From Rubellimicrobium arenae (GTDB lineage: Bacteria > Pseudomonadota > Alphaproteobacteria > Rhodobacterales > Rhodobacteraceae): DNA of 64,000 bases. Under the pieces are notes generated by a model. It had not been told where the DNA came from and ran no database searches. It saw only the letters and a list, made by a program, of their open reading frames with translations. The stretch's first letter is position 1, and each line of letters begins with the position of its first letter. Positions 39,041 through 47,976 of the stretch are shown here, piece by piece. The DNA lies in assembly GCF_017916275.1 (NCBI RefSeq), contig NZ_JAFMST010000002.1:186001-250000 (forward strand), in the 5' to 3' direction. A program made the position numbers and the translations under genes.

Positions 39041-40222
39041 CTACCTCGATTCGTCGCGGAGCCGGGCGGGCGCCCGCAGCGTCCGTCCGAGGTTGGCCAG
39101 ATCGGTCCGCAGCTCGGCCATGGTCTCCTGCCGGCCGGCCGAGATCTCCTCGAGGATGCGGAGGAGCTGCACGTCGATCGACCGCAGGCGCATCCGGCTT
39201 TCGGCGTCGGCCCCGCCCTCGGCCATCTGGGCGTTCAGCCGGTCGAGCGCCGCCACCATCCTTTCCTGCCCTTCGGCGATCCGGGCCAGGGCCGGGCCGT
39301 TGTCGCGTTCCTCGATCTTCTGGACGAGCTGGCCGATCAGGATGGCGAGGTCCCCCAGCCGCCGGTCGGTCTGCGCCCGGGTCATGTCCGACTGCGTGAA
39401 CATCCGCTGGAGGGATTCCATCTGCTCGGCCATCGTGTCCACGACCTGCCCCATGATCGAGCCCTCGCCCGATCCGCCCTCCTCGCCCGAAAGGCCGACG
39501 CGCGTCATCGAGGACAGCCATTCCTCCAGCTCGCGGTAGAACCGGCCCTGCCCGTGCCCGGCAAAGAGTTCGAGCAGGCCGACGATGAGCGAGCCGGCCA
39601 GCCCCATGAGCGAGGACGAGAAGGCCGTCCCCATCCCGCCCAGCTGGCTTTCGAGCCCGGCCTGAAGGCGCGCGAAGATGTCGGCCCCCGTCTCGCCTTC
39701 GGCCGGGGTCAGCGTGCGGATGGTCTGGACCAGCGACGGGACCGTCGTGGCAAGGCCATAGAAGGTGCCGAGAAGCCCCAGGAAGATCAGGGTGCTCGAC
39801 AGGTAGCGGGTGATCTCCTGATCCTCGTCCACCCGCGTCGCCACCGAATCGAGGATCGATCGCGTGGAGGTCGAGGTGAGCTGCATCCGCGCGCCCCGCG
39901 ACCGCAGGAGCGAGGCCAGCGGCGCCAGCAGGGACGGCGGCGCGCGAAGCTCCCGGTCGCCCGGCTCGGACCGGGCGAAGGCCTCGATCCACGAGACCGA
40001 CTGCATCAGCAGGATCACCTGCCGAAAGCAGCTCAGCACGCCCAGGGTGAACACCACGGCGATGACGGTGTTGAGGTAGACGTTGGTGAAGTAGATCGCT
40101 TCCAGCGTGCGGAAGCCCAGATAGGCCCCGGACAGCACGAGAGCGAGCACGATCAGCATCAGGCTGATCTGGCGCACCGGCTGAGAGAAATGCGGCGCGG
40201 CGCCGTTGTCCCGCTTGTCCAT
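39041..40222 (-). CDS. MotA/TolQ/ExbB-family proton-channel protein
   Basis: The 393-residue protein has about four membrane helices: MLIVLALVLSGAYLGFRTL, VIAVVFTLGVLSCFRQVIL, STLIFLGLLGTFYGLATTV, and GTAFSSSLMGLAGSLIVGLL. The last two are the conserved pore-forming helices of the TolQ/ExbB/MotA family. A cytoplasmic tail of roughly 150 residues with coiled-coil character (RIAEGQERMVAALDRLNAQ) ends the protein. It is directly upstream of the OmpA partner and together they resemble a stator. The normal ExbD/TolR partner is replaced by the OmpA protein. Confidence 0.85.
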   Translation of the reverse strand: MDKRDNGAAPHFSQPVRQISLMLIVLALVLSGAYLGFRTLEAIYFTNVYLNTVIAVVFTLGVLSCFRQVILLMQSVSWIEAFARSEPGDRELRAPPSLLAPLASLLRSRGARMQLTSTSTRSILDSVATRVDEDQEITRYLSSTLIFLGLLGTFYGLATTVPSLVQTIRTLTPAEGETGADIFARLQAGLESQLGGMGTAFSSSLMGLAGSLIVGLLELFAGHGQGRFYRELEEWLSSMTRVGLSGEEGGSGEGSIMGQVVDTMAEQMESLQRMFTQSDMTRAQTDRRLGDLAILIGQLVQKIEERDNGPALARIAEGQERMVAALDRLNAQMAEGGADAESRMRLRSIDVQLLRILEEISAGRQETMAELRTDLANLGRTLRAPARLRDESR

Positions 40223-40324
40223 GCCCCCGCTGCGATCCCCGTCCTTGATCCCGACAGCGGCAGGCTAGAGGAGCGCGCCTGGAAACCCAAGCCCCGCCGG
40301 AGGGGCGTTTCCCCCGTCCAGGCC

Positions 40325-40852
40325 TCAGCCCCCGAGCGACCGGGTCCGCTGCATCAGGGCCTCGATCTCGGCGTCGTGGATGCCCAGCCGGTCGAACTGC
40401 GCGGCGGTGTTGGTCAGGTAGTCGAGGTTGGGGCCGCGCTGCCCTTGCGCCCGGGCGATGGTCCTGGCCTGGGTCTCGAGATCCACGCGGGCGTATTGCC
40501 GGTGCTCGCGCCGGATCACGTAGGCGACCGCCTCCACGACGCGGCCATCGGCCAGCGCCAGCGGAAGGCGCCTTTCCTGGTAGGCGTCCGACACCAGCTC
40601 CCGGGCGCGGAGCCCGTCGAGGACCTCGTCCGCCTTCGCCGGATCGGCCCGCAGGGCCAGCCCTTCGCAGAAAGCGCCGGCATCCTCGTCGAGCGCGAGC
40701 ACAAGGCCGGGACGATCCTCGCTGCCGCGGTAGTGGAAGGACCACATGCAGAAGCTGCGGCGCCAGCCGTCGAGCCGCGCGCGCACCGACTCCACCGGCT
40801 CGAACCCCGCATCCCAGAGGAGCGATCCGTAAGCGAAGACCCACATGTCCAT
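40325..40852 (-). CDS. ChaC-like gamma-glutamylcyclotransferase
   Basis: The 175-residue protein starts MDMWVFAYGSLLWDAGFEPV, with the family's YGSLxW substrate-binding motif, and contains LVLALDEDAGAFCEGLALRA and YLTNTAAQFDRLGIHD. ChaC enzymes cleave gamma-glutamyl peptides such as glutathione to 5-oxoproline. I start at the ATG at 40852; the frame continues to a GTG at 40864. It lies 103 bases upstream of the proton-channel gene and is transcribed in the same direction, and it is divergent from the DUF2125 gene. Confidence 0.88.
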   Translation of the reverse strand: MDMWVFAYGSLLWDAGFEPVESVRARLDGWRRSFCMWSFHYRGSEDRPGLVLALDEDAGAFCEGLALRADPAKADEVLDGLRARELVSDAYQERRLPLALADGRVVEAVAYVIRREHRQYARVDLETQARTIARAQGQRGPNLDYLTNTAAQFDRLGIHDAEIEALMQRTRSLGG

Positions 40853-40919
40853 CGATTCCGTCACAAGGCTGGTTGCGTCCTGCCCGTCACCTATAGAAGA
40901 CGGTGGAAAGGATCACGGG

Positions 40920-41867
40920 ATGCGCGTTCTCTTTTTCGTGGTGGCCGTTCTGGCGGCCCTCTATGGCGGCTATTGGTTCGTGGGCTCGTCGCAGGTCGAG
41001 TCCCGCGCGCGCGCCGCGCTGGCCCAGCTCGAGGAGCGGGGCTGGGATGTCGCCTATTCCGACCTGTCCACCGAAGGGTTCCCGTCGCGGTTCGACACCA
41101 CGGTGACCGACCTGCACCTGGCCACGCCGGGGGACCGCGTGACCTGGGACGCGCCCTTCGTCCAGCTTCTCGCGCTCAGCTATCGGCCGAATCAGGTGAT
41201 CGCGATCTGGCCGCCCGAGCAGCGGCTCAGCGTCCTGGGGCAACCGCTCGACGTCACCTCGGATGGGCTGCGGGCCAGCGCGACCGTCGGCTGGTCCACG
41301 GACCTCCCCCTGGATCACGCCGTGGTGGAAAGCGGGCCGCTGAACGTCACCTCGGGGCCGGGATGGAACCTGTCGCTGGACCGGGTCCTGGCCGCGATCC
41401 GGACGGCGGGCCCCGCCGCCAACAGCTATGACATCTACCTTGAGGGCCAGGGGCTCAGGTCGGCCGCCATGGCCGGCGGGCTGGAGCAGATCCGGCTGGA
41501 CACGCAGGCCGAGTTCGCCGCCCCGCTGGATCGGCGGCTGGAGGGGCCGCCGCAGCTCCGGCGCCTCACGATCCGGGACATCCGGCTGGCCCAGGGCGGC
41601 ATCGCCCTGAGCGGGTCCGGCGGGCTCGCCCCCGATGACCAGGGCTTCGCGGCCGGAGAGGTCACGCTGGCCGTCGAGAACTGGCGCGGCCTTCTGGACG
41701 TGCTCGATCAGGCGGGCCTACTGCCCCTGGCGCAGCGGGCCTTCCTGCTCGCCCTGTTCGAGCAGCTTGCGCAGGGGCGGACGGATGTCAGCGTGCCGCT
41801 CACCTTCGCGGACGGAAGGGTCGAGGTGCTGGGCGTGGCCCTGCTGGAGGCTCCGCGCCTCAGGTGA
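40920..41867 (+). CDS. DUF2125 family protein with N-terminal membrane anchor
   Basis: The 315-residue protein starts with a signal-anchor helix (MRVLFFVVAVLAALYGGYWF) and is otherwise a beta-rich periplasmic protein. Elements such as YSDLSTEGFPSRFDTTVTD, LSYRPNQVIAIWPPEQRLSV and VRLAQ-type strands match the alphaproteobacterial DUF2125 family, which resembles AsmA-like or DUF945-like periplasmic repeats. AAAGGA stands seven bases before the ATG. No function is known. It is convergent with tyrC. Confidence 0.8.
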   Translation: MRVLFFVVAVLAALYGGYWFVGSSQVESRARAALAQLEERGWDVAYSDLSTEGFPSRFDTTVTDLHLATPGDRVTWDAPFVQLLALSYRPNQVIAIWPPEQRLSVLGQPLDVTSDGLRASATVGWSTDLPLDHAVVESGPLNVTSGPGWNLSLDRVLAAIRTAGPAANSYDIYLEGQGLRSAAMAGGLEQIRLDTQAEFAAPLDRRLEGPPQLRRLTIRDIRLAQGGIALSGSGGLAPDDQGFAAGEVTLAVENWRGLLDVLDQAGLLPLAQRAFLLALFEQLAQGRTDVSVPLTFADGRVEVLGVALLEAPRLR

Positions 41868-41890
41868 GGCGCCCCCCCTGGACCGATCAA

Positions 41891-42805
41891 TCAGGCGGCT
41901 GGCCCGGGCACCCGGCCGAAGTCCGGAGCGGCGGTGTCCTGACCGGCCTCGACGATGCCCCGCCGGATCGCGCGCGTCTTGGTGAAGTAGGCGTGCAGAT
42001 GTGCGCCATCCCCCATCCGGATCGCCCGCTGCAGCGTGAACAGCTCCTCGGTGAAGCGGCCCAGGATGTCGAGGGTGGCGTCCCGGTTGGTCAGGAAGAC
42101 GTCGCGCCACATCGTCGGGTCCGAGGCGGCGATCCGCGTGAAGTCCCGGAACCCCGAGGCCGAGTACTTGATGACCTCGCTGTTCGAGACCTGCTCCAGG
42201 TGGTCGGCCACGCCGACCATCGTGTAGGCGATCAGGTGAGGGGTGTGCGACACGACGGCGAGCACGAGGTCGTGGTGATCGGCGTCCATCTCGTCGACGT
42301 TGGCGCCCATCCCGCGCCACAGCTGGGCCAGGCGTTCGGTCGCCTGCCGGTCGGCGCCTTGCGGCACGAGAATGCACCAGCGGTTGTCGAAGAGCGTGGC
42401 GAAGCCTGAGCGCGGCCCCGAGTATTCCGTGCCGGCCAGGGGATGCGCCGGAATGAAATGGACCCCGGCGGGAACATGCGGGCCCACGGCCTCGATCACG
42501 GCGCGCTTGACCGAGCCCACGTCGCTCAGCGTCGCGCCGGGCTTGAGGACGGGGGCGATCTCCTCGGCGACGGCGCCCATGGCTCCGACCGGCACGCAGA
42601 GCACCACGAGGTCCGCGCCCTCGGCGGCCTCGCGCGCGGTGTCCACGACCCGGTCGCAAAGCCCGATCTCGCGGGCGACCTCGCGCGTTTCGGCGGTGCG
42701 GGCGTAGCCCACGATCTCCCCCGCGAGGCCGCCGCGCCGCATGGCATGGGCCATCGAGGAGGCGATCAGCCCCAGTCCGATCAGCGCGACGCGTTCGTAG
42801 ATCAC
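41891..42805 (-). CDS. tyrC: Prephenate/arogenate (cyclohexadienyl) dehydrogenase
   Basis: The 304-residue enzyme oxidatively decarboxylates prephenate or arogenate on the way to tyrosine. It starts [20 protein letters not shown], with a Rossmann GxGxxA motif, and contains [35 protein letters not shown] and [15 protein letters not shown], the TyrA signatures. No chorismate mutase or ACT domain is fused. Its GTG start overlaps the hisC stop by four bases. The hisC-tyrC pair resembles that described in Zymomonas. Gene symbol follows that precedent. Confidence 0.9.
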   Translation of the reverse strand: MIYERVALIGLGLIASSMAHAMRRGGLAGEIVGYARTAETREVAREIGLCDRVVDTAREAAEGADLVVLCVPVGAMGAVAEEIAPVLKPGATLSDVGSVKRAVIEAVGPHVPAGVHFIPAHPLAGTEYSGPRSGFATLFDNRWCILVPQGADRQATERLAQLWRGMGANVDEMDADHHDLVLAVVSHTPHLIAYTMVGVADHLEQVSNSEVIKYSASGFRDFTRIAASDPTMWRDVFLTNRDATLDILGRFTEELFTLQRAIRMGDGAHLHAYFTKTRAIRRGIVEAGQDTAAPDFGRVPGPAA

Positions 42806-43884
42806 CTTACGCCCTTGAACTGGCCGATGGCGTGCGCCACCCGGCGGCAGGAAGCCTCGTCGCCGACGGTGATCCGCAGGCAGTGGGGCAGCTTGTAGCC
42901 CGCCACGCGGCGGACGATGATGCCCTCGCCCCGCAGGTGCGCGTCGCAGGCGTCGGCCTCAGCCGGGTCGGCGAAGCGGGCCAGGATGAAGTTCGCGGTG
43001 GACACATCCGAGGGCACGCCCATCTCGGCCAGCACGCGGGCCAGCCAGTCGCGCCAGCGGGCGTTCTCGGCCCGGCAGCGGACGACCCAGGCGCGGTCGC
43101 GCACGGCGGCCTCGGCGGCGGCCTGCGCGGCGGTGGACAGGTTGAACGGTCCCCGGATGCGGTTCAGCACGTCGATGATCGCCTGCGGGCCGTAGCCCCA
43201 GCCGACCCGCAGCCCCCCCAGGCCGTAGATCTTGGAAAAGGTGCGCGTCATGACGGCGTTGTCCCGCTCCGCAATCAGGGCGGTCCCGGCGTCATAGCCT
43301 TCGACGTATTCGGCATAGGCGCCGTCGAGCACCAGGATCGCCTGCGGCGGCAGCCCGTCGGCCAGGCGGCGCAGCTCGGTCTGGCCGATCATGGTGCCCG
43401 TCGGGTTGTTGGGGTTGGCCAGGAACACCAGCCGCGTCCGGTCCGTGCAGGCCGCCAGGATCGCGTCCACGTCGGTGGTCCGTTCCCGTTCCGGCACTTC
43501 CACGGGTGTCGCGCCCACGGCCAGCGCCGAGATGCGGTACATGGAGAAGCCGTGCTCGGTGTGGATGACCTCGTCGCCCGGGCCGGCATAGGCCTGGCAC
43601 AGGAAGGTGATGATCTCGTCCGAGCCGACGCCGCAGATGATCCGCCTCGGATCGAGCTGCCACACCTCCCCGATCGCCTGCCGGAGCGCGGCGTGGTCGG
43701 TCGACGGATAGCGGTGGAGGTCGCGCACGGCGCGCCCGAAGGCCTCCCGGGCGGGCTCGGGCGCGCCCAGGGGGTTCTCGTTGGAGCTGAGCTTCAGGAC
43801 GTTGGCCTTGCCCTCGAGATGCGAGACGCCGGCCTCGTAGAGGGCGATGTCCATGATGCCGGGCTGTGGAACGATCCTGGTCAA
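42802..43884 (-). CDS. hisC: Histidinol-phosphate / aromatic aminotransferase
   Basis: The 360-residue PLP enzyme has [51 protein letters not shown], and the PLP lysine in [19 protein letters not shown]. HisC-type enzymes transaminate histidinol phosphate and often aromatic keto acids. Its position immediately upstream of tyrC suggests the aromatic role as well, as in Zymomonas hisH-tyrC. It starts with TTG preceded by AGGAG. A second hisC paralogue may exist elsewhere. Confidence 0.9.
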   Translation of the reverse strand: MTRIVPQPGIMDIALYEAGVSHLEGKANVLKLSSNENPLGAPEPAREAFGRAVRDLHRYPSTDHAALRQAIGEVWQLDPRRIICGVGSDEIITFLCQAYAGPGDEVIHTEHGFSMYRISALAVGATPVEVPERERTTDVDAILAACTDRTRLVFLANPNNPTGTMIGQTELRRLADGLPPQAILVLDGAYAEYVEGYDAGTALIAERDNAVMTRTFSKIYGLGGLRVGWGYGPQAIIDVLNRIRGPFNLSTAAQAAAEAAVRDRAWVVRCRAENARWRDWLARVLAEMGVPSDVSTANFILARFADPAEADACDAHLRGEGIIVRRVAGYKLPHCLRITVGDEASCRRVAHAIGQFKGVR

Positions 43885-43938
43885 GGGGCTTTCTCCTGTC
43901 GTCGCCCTTCTAGCGACGCCGACACGGGGATGCCACTG

Positions 43939-44541
43939 TCAATTCACGGCCTTGGAGACCAGCGCCGACAGGCGTTCGGGGTCGTATTCCGAGGGCAGGA
44001 CGCGCGCCGCCCCGTCCTTCAGCACGGCCAGCGTCGGAAAGCTGCGAAGCCCGATCCGCCGTCCCTGGGCCCAGACGGCTTCGGCCAGCTCGGCATCGTG
44101 GATGTCCGGAAGCTCCGGGCCCAGCCCCACCTCCGCCAGGAGGGGCGCATAGGTTTCGGCCTTGTTGAGGTCCCGTCCCTCCAGCGCATGAACCTCGATG
44201 ACGCGGTGGGCGAAGTCGAGCGCGCGGTCCGGGGCGAGCCCCGCCACATGGGCAATGGCGATGCACGGCGGGCCGCTGTCCGCCATCACGCCGGGCCGGG
44301 CGATCAGGCGGAAGAAGGCGTCGGAGGGCTCCCGTCCCGTGACCTGCCGGAGCTGCGGCGCCGCGCCACGGATGAAGTCCGAAAGCTGCGCGTAAGGACG
44401 GACCCCCTCTTCGGCGAAGAGGCCGGCCATCACCAGCCGGATGGGGATGTCGGGGTGGTCCGCCCGCACCTGGCGCATGGCCGGAACGATGCCGAAGCAC
44501 CAGCCGCAAAGCGGGTCGAAGCCGTAGATGAGTTCCGTCAT
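43939..44541 (-). CDS. DsbA-family thioredoxin-fold protein
   Basis: The 200-residue protein starts MTELIYGFDPLCGWCFGIVP with the active-site CGWC, and continues with the DsbA insertion of helices (RQVTGREPSDAFFRLIARPG) and a cis-Pro segment IGLRSFPTLAVLKDG. It has no signal peptide, so it is a cytoplasmic FrnE/2-hydroxychromene-isomerase type. The ATG at 44541 has GGGGA upstream; longer frames are not conserved. The substrate is unknown. Confidence 0.85.
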   Translation of the reverse strand: MTELIYGFDPLCGWCFGIVPAMRQVRADHPDIPIRLVMAGLFAEEGVRPYAQLSDFIRGAAPQLRQVTGREPSDAFFRLIARPGVMADSGPPCIAIAHVAGLAPDRALDFAHRVIEVHALEGRDLNKAETYAPLLAEVGLGPELPDIHDAELAEAVWAQGRRIGLRSFPTLAVLKDGAARVLPSEYDPERLSALVSKAVN

Positions 44542-44856
44542 GTCAGTTCCCCAGGGGTGACGCTTCGGCCGCGCCGCCGGGCGAAGGCGCAAGCCGGCCA
44601 GGCGGTCCCGGCGTCCACCCCCACGAGATGGCCACGGCAGGACGCTGCCGCAAGTGCCCCGCCCCGTCCGTGGCTCAATCAGCGCACGACGGCAGGAGCT
44701 CCGCACAACCCTCGGAGGGACCAGCCTTTTCGGGCAGCCCCCTTTCGCCGGTGCGGCTCGGAACTAGATCAGGGTCACTGGGGTCTTACCCGACCGGGTG
44801 CCGGCATGTGGCCGGTCCGGTCCTCGCGCCGGTTCGGGCGCGCTTCGGAGGAACGA
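44542..44856. other. 315-base divergent intergenic region
   Basis: The region between the DsbA-family gene and the RTX gene contains both ribosome-binding sites and GC-rich sequence. I see no clear operator, tRNA or small gene. An open frame runs through it into the RTX gene but the DNA upstream of 44857 shows no protein-like conservation. Confidence 0.4.
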
Positions 44857-46047
44857 ATGCCGACCAACTTCTCATTCTCGTCCAACACGCTGACCGACGT
44901 CACATTCCTGTCCCGCGCCCTGTTCACCTCCGGGTCGGGCGGAGGCGTGGACGACCCGCGCTCGCAATCGATCATCGCGACCAACCAGACCATCGAGTCC
45001 AGCGGGGACGTGGACGTCTTCGCCATCTCGCTGAAGGCGGGGCAGACCTACACCTTCGACATCGACCGCGGGGCGGGCGGGTCCAACTCGATCGACCTCC
45101 AGCTCGATCTCATCAACGACCGGGGCAGCCGCGTCGCCACGAGCGACGATGCCGGGGGCGGCGACGATCCCCGCCTGGTCATCAAGCCCGACACCTCGGG
45201 CATCTACTACGTCGCCGTGCATCAGGACCGGAACGACTACATCAACGGGGAATTCCGGTTCGACGACGACGGGTCCGACCGGGGCGACTACATCTTCAGC
45301 CTGTCCACCCCCAAGCTCCCCAGCCTCCAGTCGCTTTCGGACTCGAGCAACGACCGCTCCTTCTCGGACAGCGCGCAGCGCGTCCTGGCGCTCGCGGGGA
45401 ACGACACGCTGCGGATGAGGGGGGGCGACGACATCGCCCATGGCGGGTCGGGCAATGACCAGCTTTATGGCGGCTCGGGCACCGACGAGCTCTTCGGCAG
45501 CACCGGCGACGACCGGCTGTTCGGCGGCAGCTCGCGCGACATGCTGGTCGGCGGCTCCGGCTTCGACCGGCTCTATGGCGGCGACGGTGGTGACGACCTG
45601 AACGCCGGCGCGGGGAACGACCTTCTTCTGGGCGAATCCGGCGCCGACACCATCTGGGGCGAATCCGGCAAGGACCGGATCTACGGCGGCGGCGGCGACG
45701 ACTTCATCCGCGGCGGCTTTGGCGTCGACACCCTGTACGGCGGCACCGGCGATGACACCTTCCATTTCCTTCGCGGCGAAGGCCCGGCCAGCGACGTCCA
45801 GGTCGAGGATCGGATCGAGGATCTGGAGTCCGGCGACCGGATCGACTTCAGCGACCTTTACAGCGGCACGCTCGAGTGGCGGGGCACCGGCAGCTTCACC
45901 GACGCCTTCCAGGTGCGCGCCGTCGTCCTGGAGAACGGCTATATCGACGTGCGGGTGAACCTGGACTTCGACTCCGGGAGCGAGCTCGAGGTGCTGGTGG
46001 ACATCGACGACGGCTCCTCGCTGGGCAGCAGCGACTTCATTCTCTGA
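44857..46047 (+). CDS. Secreted RTX calcium-binding protein with PPC domain
   Basis: The 396-residue protein starts with ATG after a strong GGAGGA. Residues about 48-150 form a pre-peptidase C-terminal (PPC) beta domain (GDVDVFAISLKAGQTYTFDI, PRLVIKPDTSGIYYVAV). Residues about 180-302 hold RTX nonapeptide repeats such as GGSGNDQLYGGSGTDELFG and GGAGNDLLLGESG-like units, which bind calcium. The C-terminal 90 residues are a type I secretion signal region ending SSDFIL. There is no signal peptide, catalytic domain or adjacent ABC exporter. It may be a surface or extracellular-matrix protein. Confidence 0.88.
   Translation: MPTNFSFSSNTLTDVTFLSRALFTSGSGGGVDDPRSQSIIATNQTIESSGDVDVFAISLKAGQTYTFDIDRGAGGSNSIDLQLDLINDRGSRVATSDDAGGGDDPRLVIKPDTSGIYYVAVHQDRNDYINGEFRFDDDGSDRGDYIFSLSTPKLPSLQSLSDSSNDRSFSDSAQRVLALAGNDTLRMRGGDDIAHGGSGNDQLYGGSGTDELFGSTGDDRLFGGSSRDMLVGGSGFDRLYGGDGGDDLNAGAGNDLLLGESGADTIWGESGKDRIYGGGGDDFIRGGFGVDTLYGGTGDDTFHFLRGEGPASDVQVEDRIEDLESGDRIDFSDLYSGTLEWRGTGSFTDAFQVRAVVLENGYIDVRVNLDFDSGSELEVLVDIDDGSSLGSSDFIL
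45394..45762 (+). repeat. RTX nonapeptide repeats of the PPC protein
   Basis: Codons for about a dozen GGxGxDxLx units, several degenerate, encode the calcium-binding parallel beta-roll. Confidence 0.8.
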
Positions 46048-46101
46048 AGCCCCTGGCGGCCGCCTGGCCTGTCCGGGCGGCCCGTCCCGGCGCGGGGGAA
46101 C

Positions 46102-46129
46102 GGGACGGCCCCGGAGGGCCGTCCCTTGC
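46102..46129 (+). terminator. Terminator after the PPC-RTX gene
   Basis: Perfect 10-bp stem GGGACGGCCC (46102-46111) and GGGCCGTCCC (46116-46125) with a CGGA loop, followed by TTGC. It lies 55 bases after the RTX stop and just before the WYL-like gene. Confidence 0.7.
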
Positions 46130-46141
46130 AGGGAGGCCGCC

Positions 46142-46411
46142 ATGACCGAGAAGCTCCTGCGACAGGCCATCGCCGATCGCCGGGTGATCGAATTCCGCTA
46201 CCACGGCGAACTTCGCACCGTCGAACCCTACCGGCTCGGCCTCGACGGGGGCCGGGTGCGCCTGATGGGATGGCAGGCCCGCAAGGGCTGGCGCAGCTTC
46301 TATGCCGACGACATGGAAGACCTGGAGCTGACCTCCCGCACCTTCCTCGATCCAAGGGAAGGCTATGTGCGCGGCGACGACCGCATGGACCGGATCCTGG
46401 CCGAGGTCTAG
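46142..46411 (+). CDS. Stand-alone WYL-like domain protein
   Basis: The 89-residue protein reads RQAIADRRVIEFRYHGELRT, then VEPYRLGLDGGRVRLMGWQA and a C-terminal FLDPREGYVRGDDRMDRIL. The I-E-F-R-Y-H-G...VEPYR...L...WQ pattern is that of WYL domains, which usually sit behind a helix-turn-helix in transcription factors and bind ligands or nucleic acid. Here nothing else is attached. GGGAGG precedes the ATG. A role as an independent ligand-sensing subunit is speculation. It ends 16 bases from the convergent homospermidine synthase. Confidence 0.7.
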   Translation: MTEKLLRQAIADRRVIEFRYHGELRTVEPYRLGLDGGRVRLMGWQARKGWRSFYADDMEDLELTSRTFLDPREGYVRGDDRMDRILAEV

Positions 46412-46427
46412 GCCGCCGCGCCGCCCC

Positions 46428-47876
46428 TCAGGTCGCCAGCACGTTGATGAAGGCCCAGGGCTCGTGGTCGTCGTGCTCCTCGGGGAAGAGGTCCCACCGC
46501 GTCGCGAGCGGCGTCCAGTCGGTGTAGTGCGCCTCGACCGGCCCGAGATAGGGTCTCTGGATCTCCAGGCAGCGCGCATGGTCCATCTCGTCGGTTTCGA
46601 CGATCCCGGCCCGCGGGTTCTCCAGCGCCCAGACCATGCCCGCCACGATGGCCGAGGCCACCTGCAGCCCCGTCGCGTTCTGGAGCGGCGCAAGACGGCG
46701 CGCCTCGTCGTTGGATAGCCGCGACCCGTACCAGAGCGCGTTCCGTTCGTGCCCGAAGAGCAGCACCCCCAGCTCGTCCCCACCTTCCGTGATCTCGTCG
46801 GCGGTCAGGATCTCCTGGCGGGCCTGCTTGCTGCCGGACCCGAACATCTCGTGCAGGGACAGGATCGCCTCGTCGCAGGGATGATAGGCGTAATGGCAGG
46901 TCGGGCGGAACTCGGGCGACGAGGGGTCCCCGACCGTATAGTAGTCGCTGATCGAGATCGCCTCGTTGTGGGTGACCAGAAAGCCGTATTGCGGTCCGGG
47001 GGTCGGGCACCAGGTGTGGACGCGGGTGATCGCGCCGGGGCGCTCCAGCCAGATGGCGGCCTGGCAGCCCGTCTCGAACCGATGGCCGTTCTCGGGGAAC
47101 CAGGGCTCGAAGGTGCCCCAGCCCAGCTCGGCGGGCTGGAAGCCCTCGGCGATGAAGCCCTCGACCGACCAGGTGTTGACGAAGGTGCCGCGCGGGCGCG
47201 GACGCGGGCGGGCCTGGGTGTCCCGCTCGGCGATGTGGAGCCCCTTGACGCCCAGGGCCTGCATGAGACGGGCCCAGCCCTCGCGGTCCCTGGGGGCGCT
47301 GACCTCGCGCCCGGTATCTGCGGCGAGGCGCAGGAGCGCCTCCTTGACGAACCAGGACACCATGCCGGGGTTCGCGCCGCAGCAGCTGACCGCAGTGGGC
47401 CCGCCGGGGTTGCGGGCGGCCTCGTCCCGGACCGCCTGCCGGAGCGCATAGTTGGTGCGGGCCGCGTTGTCCTCGGTCTCGAAGTAGAAGCCGGCCCAGG
47501 GCTCCACGACGGTGTCGATGTAAAGGACGCCGATCTCGCGGCAGAACTTCATGACGTCGAGCGAGGACACATCCACCGAGACGTTCACGCAGAAGCCGGG
47601 GCCGCCGTCGAACAGGCCGCCCAGCACCTCCCGGAAGTTGTCGCGCGTCAGGCCCAGATTCAGGTGGTTGATCCGGTGCTGGGTGAGCCAGTTGCTCATG
47701 TCCGGATCGGGGTCGATCACCGTCAGCTTCGAGGCGTCGTACTGGAAGTGCCGTTCGATGAGGGGCAGGACCCCCATGCCGATCGAGCCGAAGCCGATGA
47801 TGACCACCGCGCCTTCGATGCGGGCGTGGACGGGATGGCTGGGGGCGGTGCGCCCGCGAGGTGCTGTCTGGACCAT
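46428..47876 (-). CDS. hss: Homospermidine synthase (saccharopine-dehydrogenase-like)
   Basis: The enzyme makes homospermidine from putrescine or spermidine in alphaproteobacteria. The 482-residue protein begins with a nucleotide-binding VVIIGFGSIGMGVLPLIERH and contains VNVSVDVSSLDVMKFCREIG, VSCCGANPGMVSWFVKEALL, and FVNTWSVEGFIAEGF, as in the homospermidine-synthase type. The ATG at 47876 has AAAGGA upstream; a GTG at 47894 is an alternative. Homospermidine is a typical polyamine of this group. Confidence 0.93.
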   Translation of the reverse strand: MVQTAPRGRTAPSHPVHARIEGAVVIIGFGSIGMGVLPLIERHFQYDASKLTVIDPDPDMSNWLTQHRINHLNLGLTRDNFREVLGGLFDGGPGFCVNVSVDVSSLDVMKFCREIGVLYIDTVVEPWAGFYFETEDNAARTNYALRQAVRDEAARNPGGPTAVSCCGANPGMVSWFVKEALLRLAADTGREVSAPRDREGWARLMQALGVKGLHIAERDTQARPRPRPRGTFVNTWSVEGFIAEGFQPAELGWGTFEPWFPENGHRFETGCQAAIWLERPGAITRVHTWCPTPGPQYGFLVTHNEAISISDYYTVGDPSSPEFRPTCHYAYHPCDEAILSLHEMFGSGSKQARQEILTADEITEGGDELGVLLFGHERNALWYGSRLSNDEARRLAPLQNATGLQVASAIVAGMVWALENPRAGIVETDEMDHARCLEIQRPYLGPVEAHYTDWTPLATRWDLFPEEHDDHEPWAFINVLAT

Positions 47877-47914
47877 GATCCCATTCCTTTGCACCGAACG
47901 CTTGGCTTCGGCAA

Positions 47915-47946
47915 CGAAAAGACCCGTCGCAGGGTTCTGCGACAGG
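47915..47946 (-). terminator. Rho-independent terminator of rpsD
   Basis: CCCGTCGCAG (47923-47932) and CTGCGACAGG (47937-47946) form a 10-bp stem with one G-U pair in the minus-strand RNA, followed by TCTTTTCGTT. It lies about 30 bases after the rpsD stop. Confidence 0.8.
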
Positions 47947-47976
47947 CCTGTGTCGTCCGGCCGGAATGGGCTCGGA

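Noticed and set aside
36737..40222. A Zorya defence system
   Set aside because: The channel/OmpA pair resembles ZorAB in layout, but there is no ZorC, ZorD or ZorE neighbour; the flanks are a flavodoxin gene and a ChaC-like gene.
42832..44856. A longer N-terminal extension of the PPC-RTX protein
   Set aside because: The frame stays open through hisC and the DsbA-family gene on the other strand. The strong ribosome-binding site and typical RTX-protein start are at 44857.
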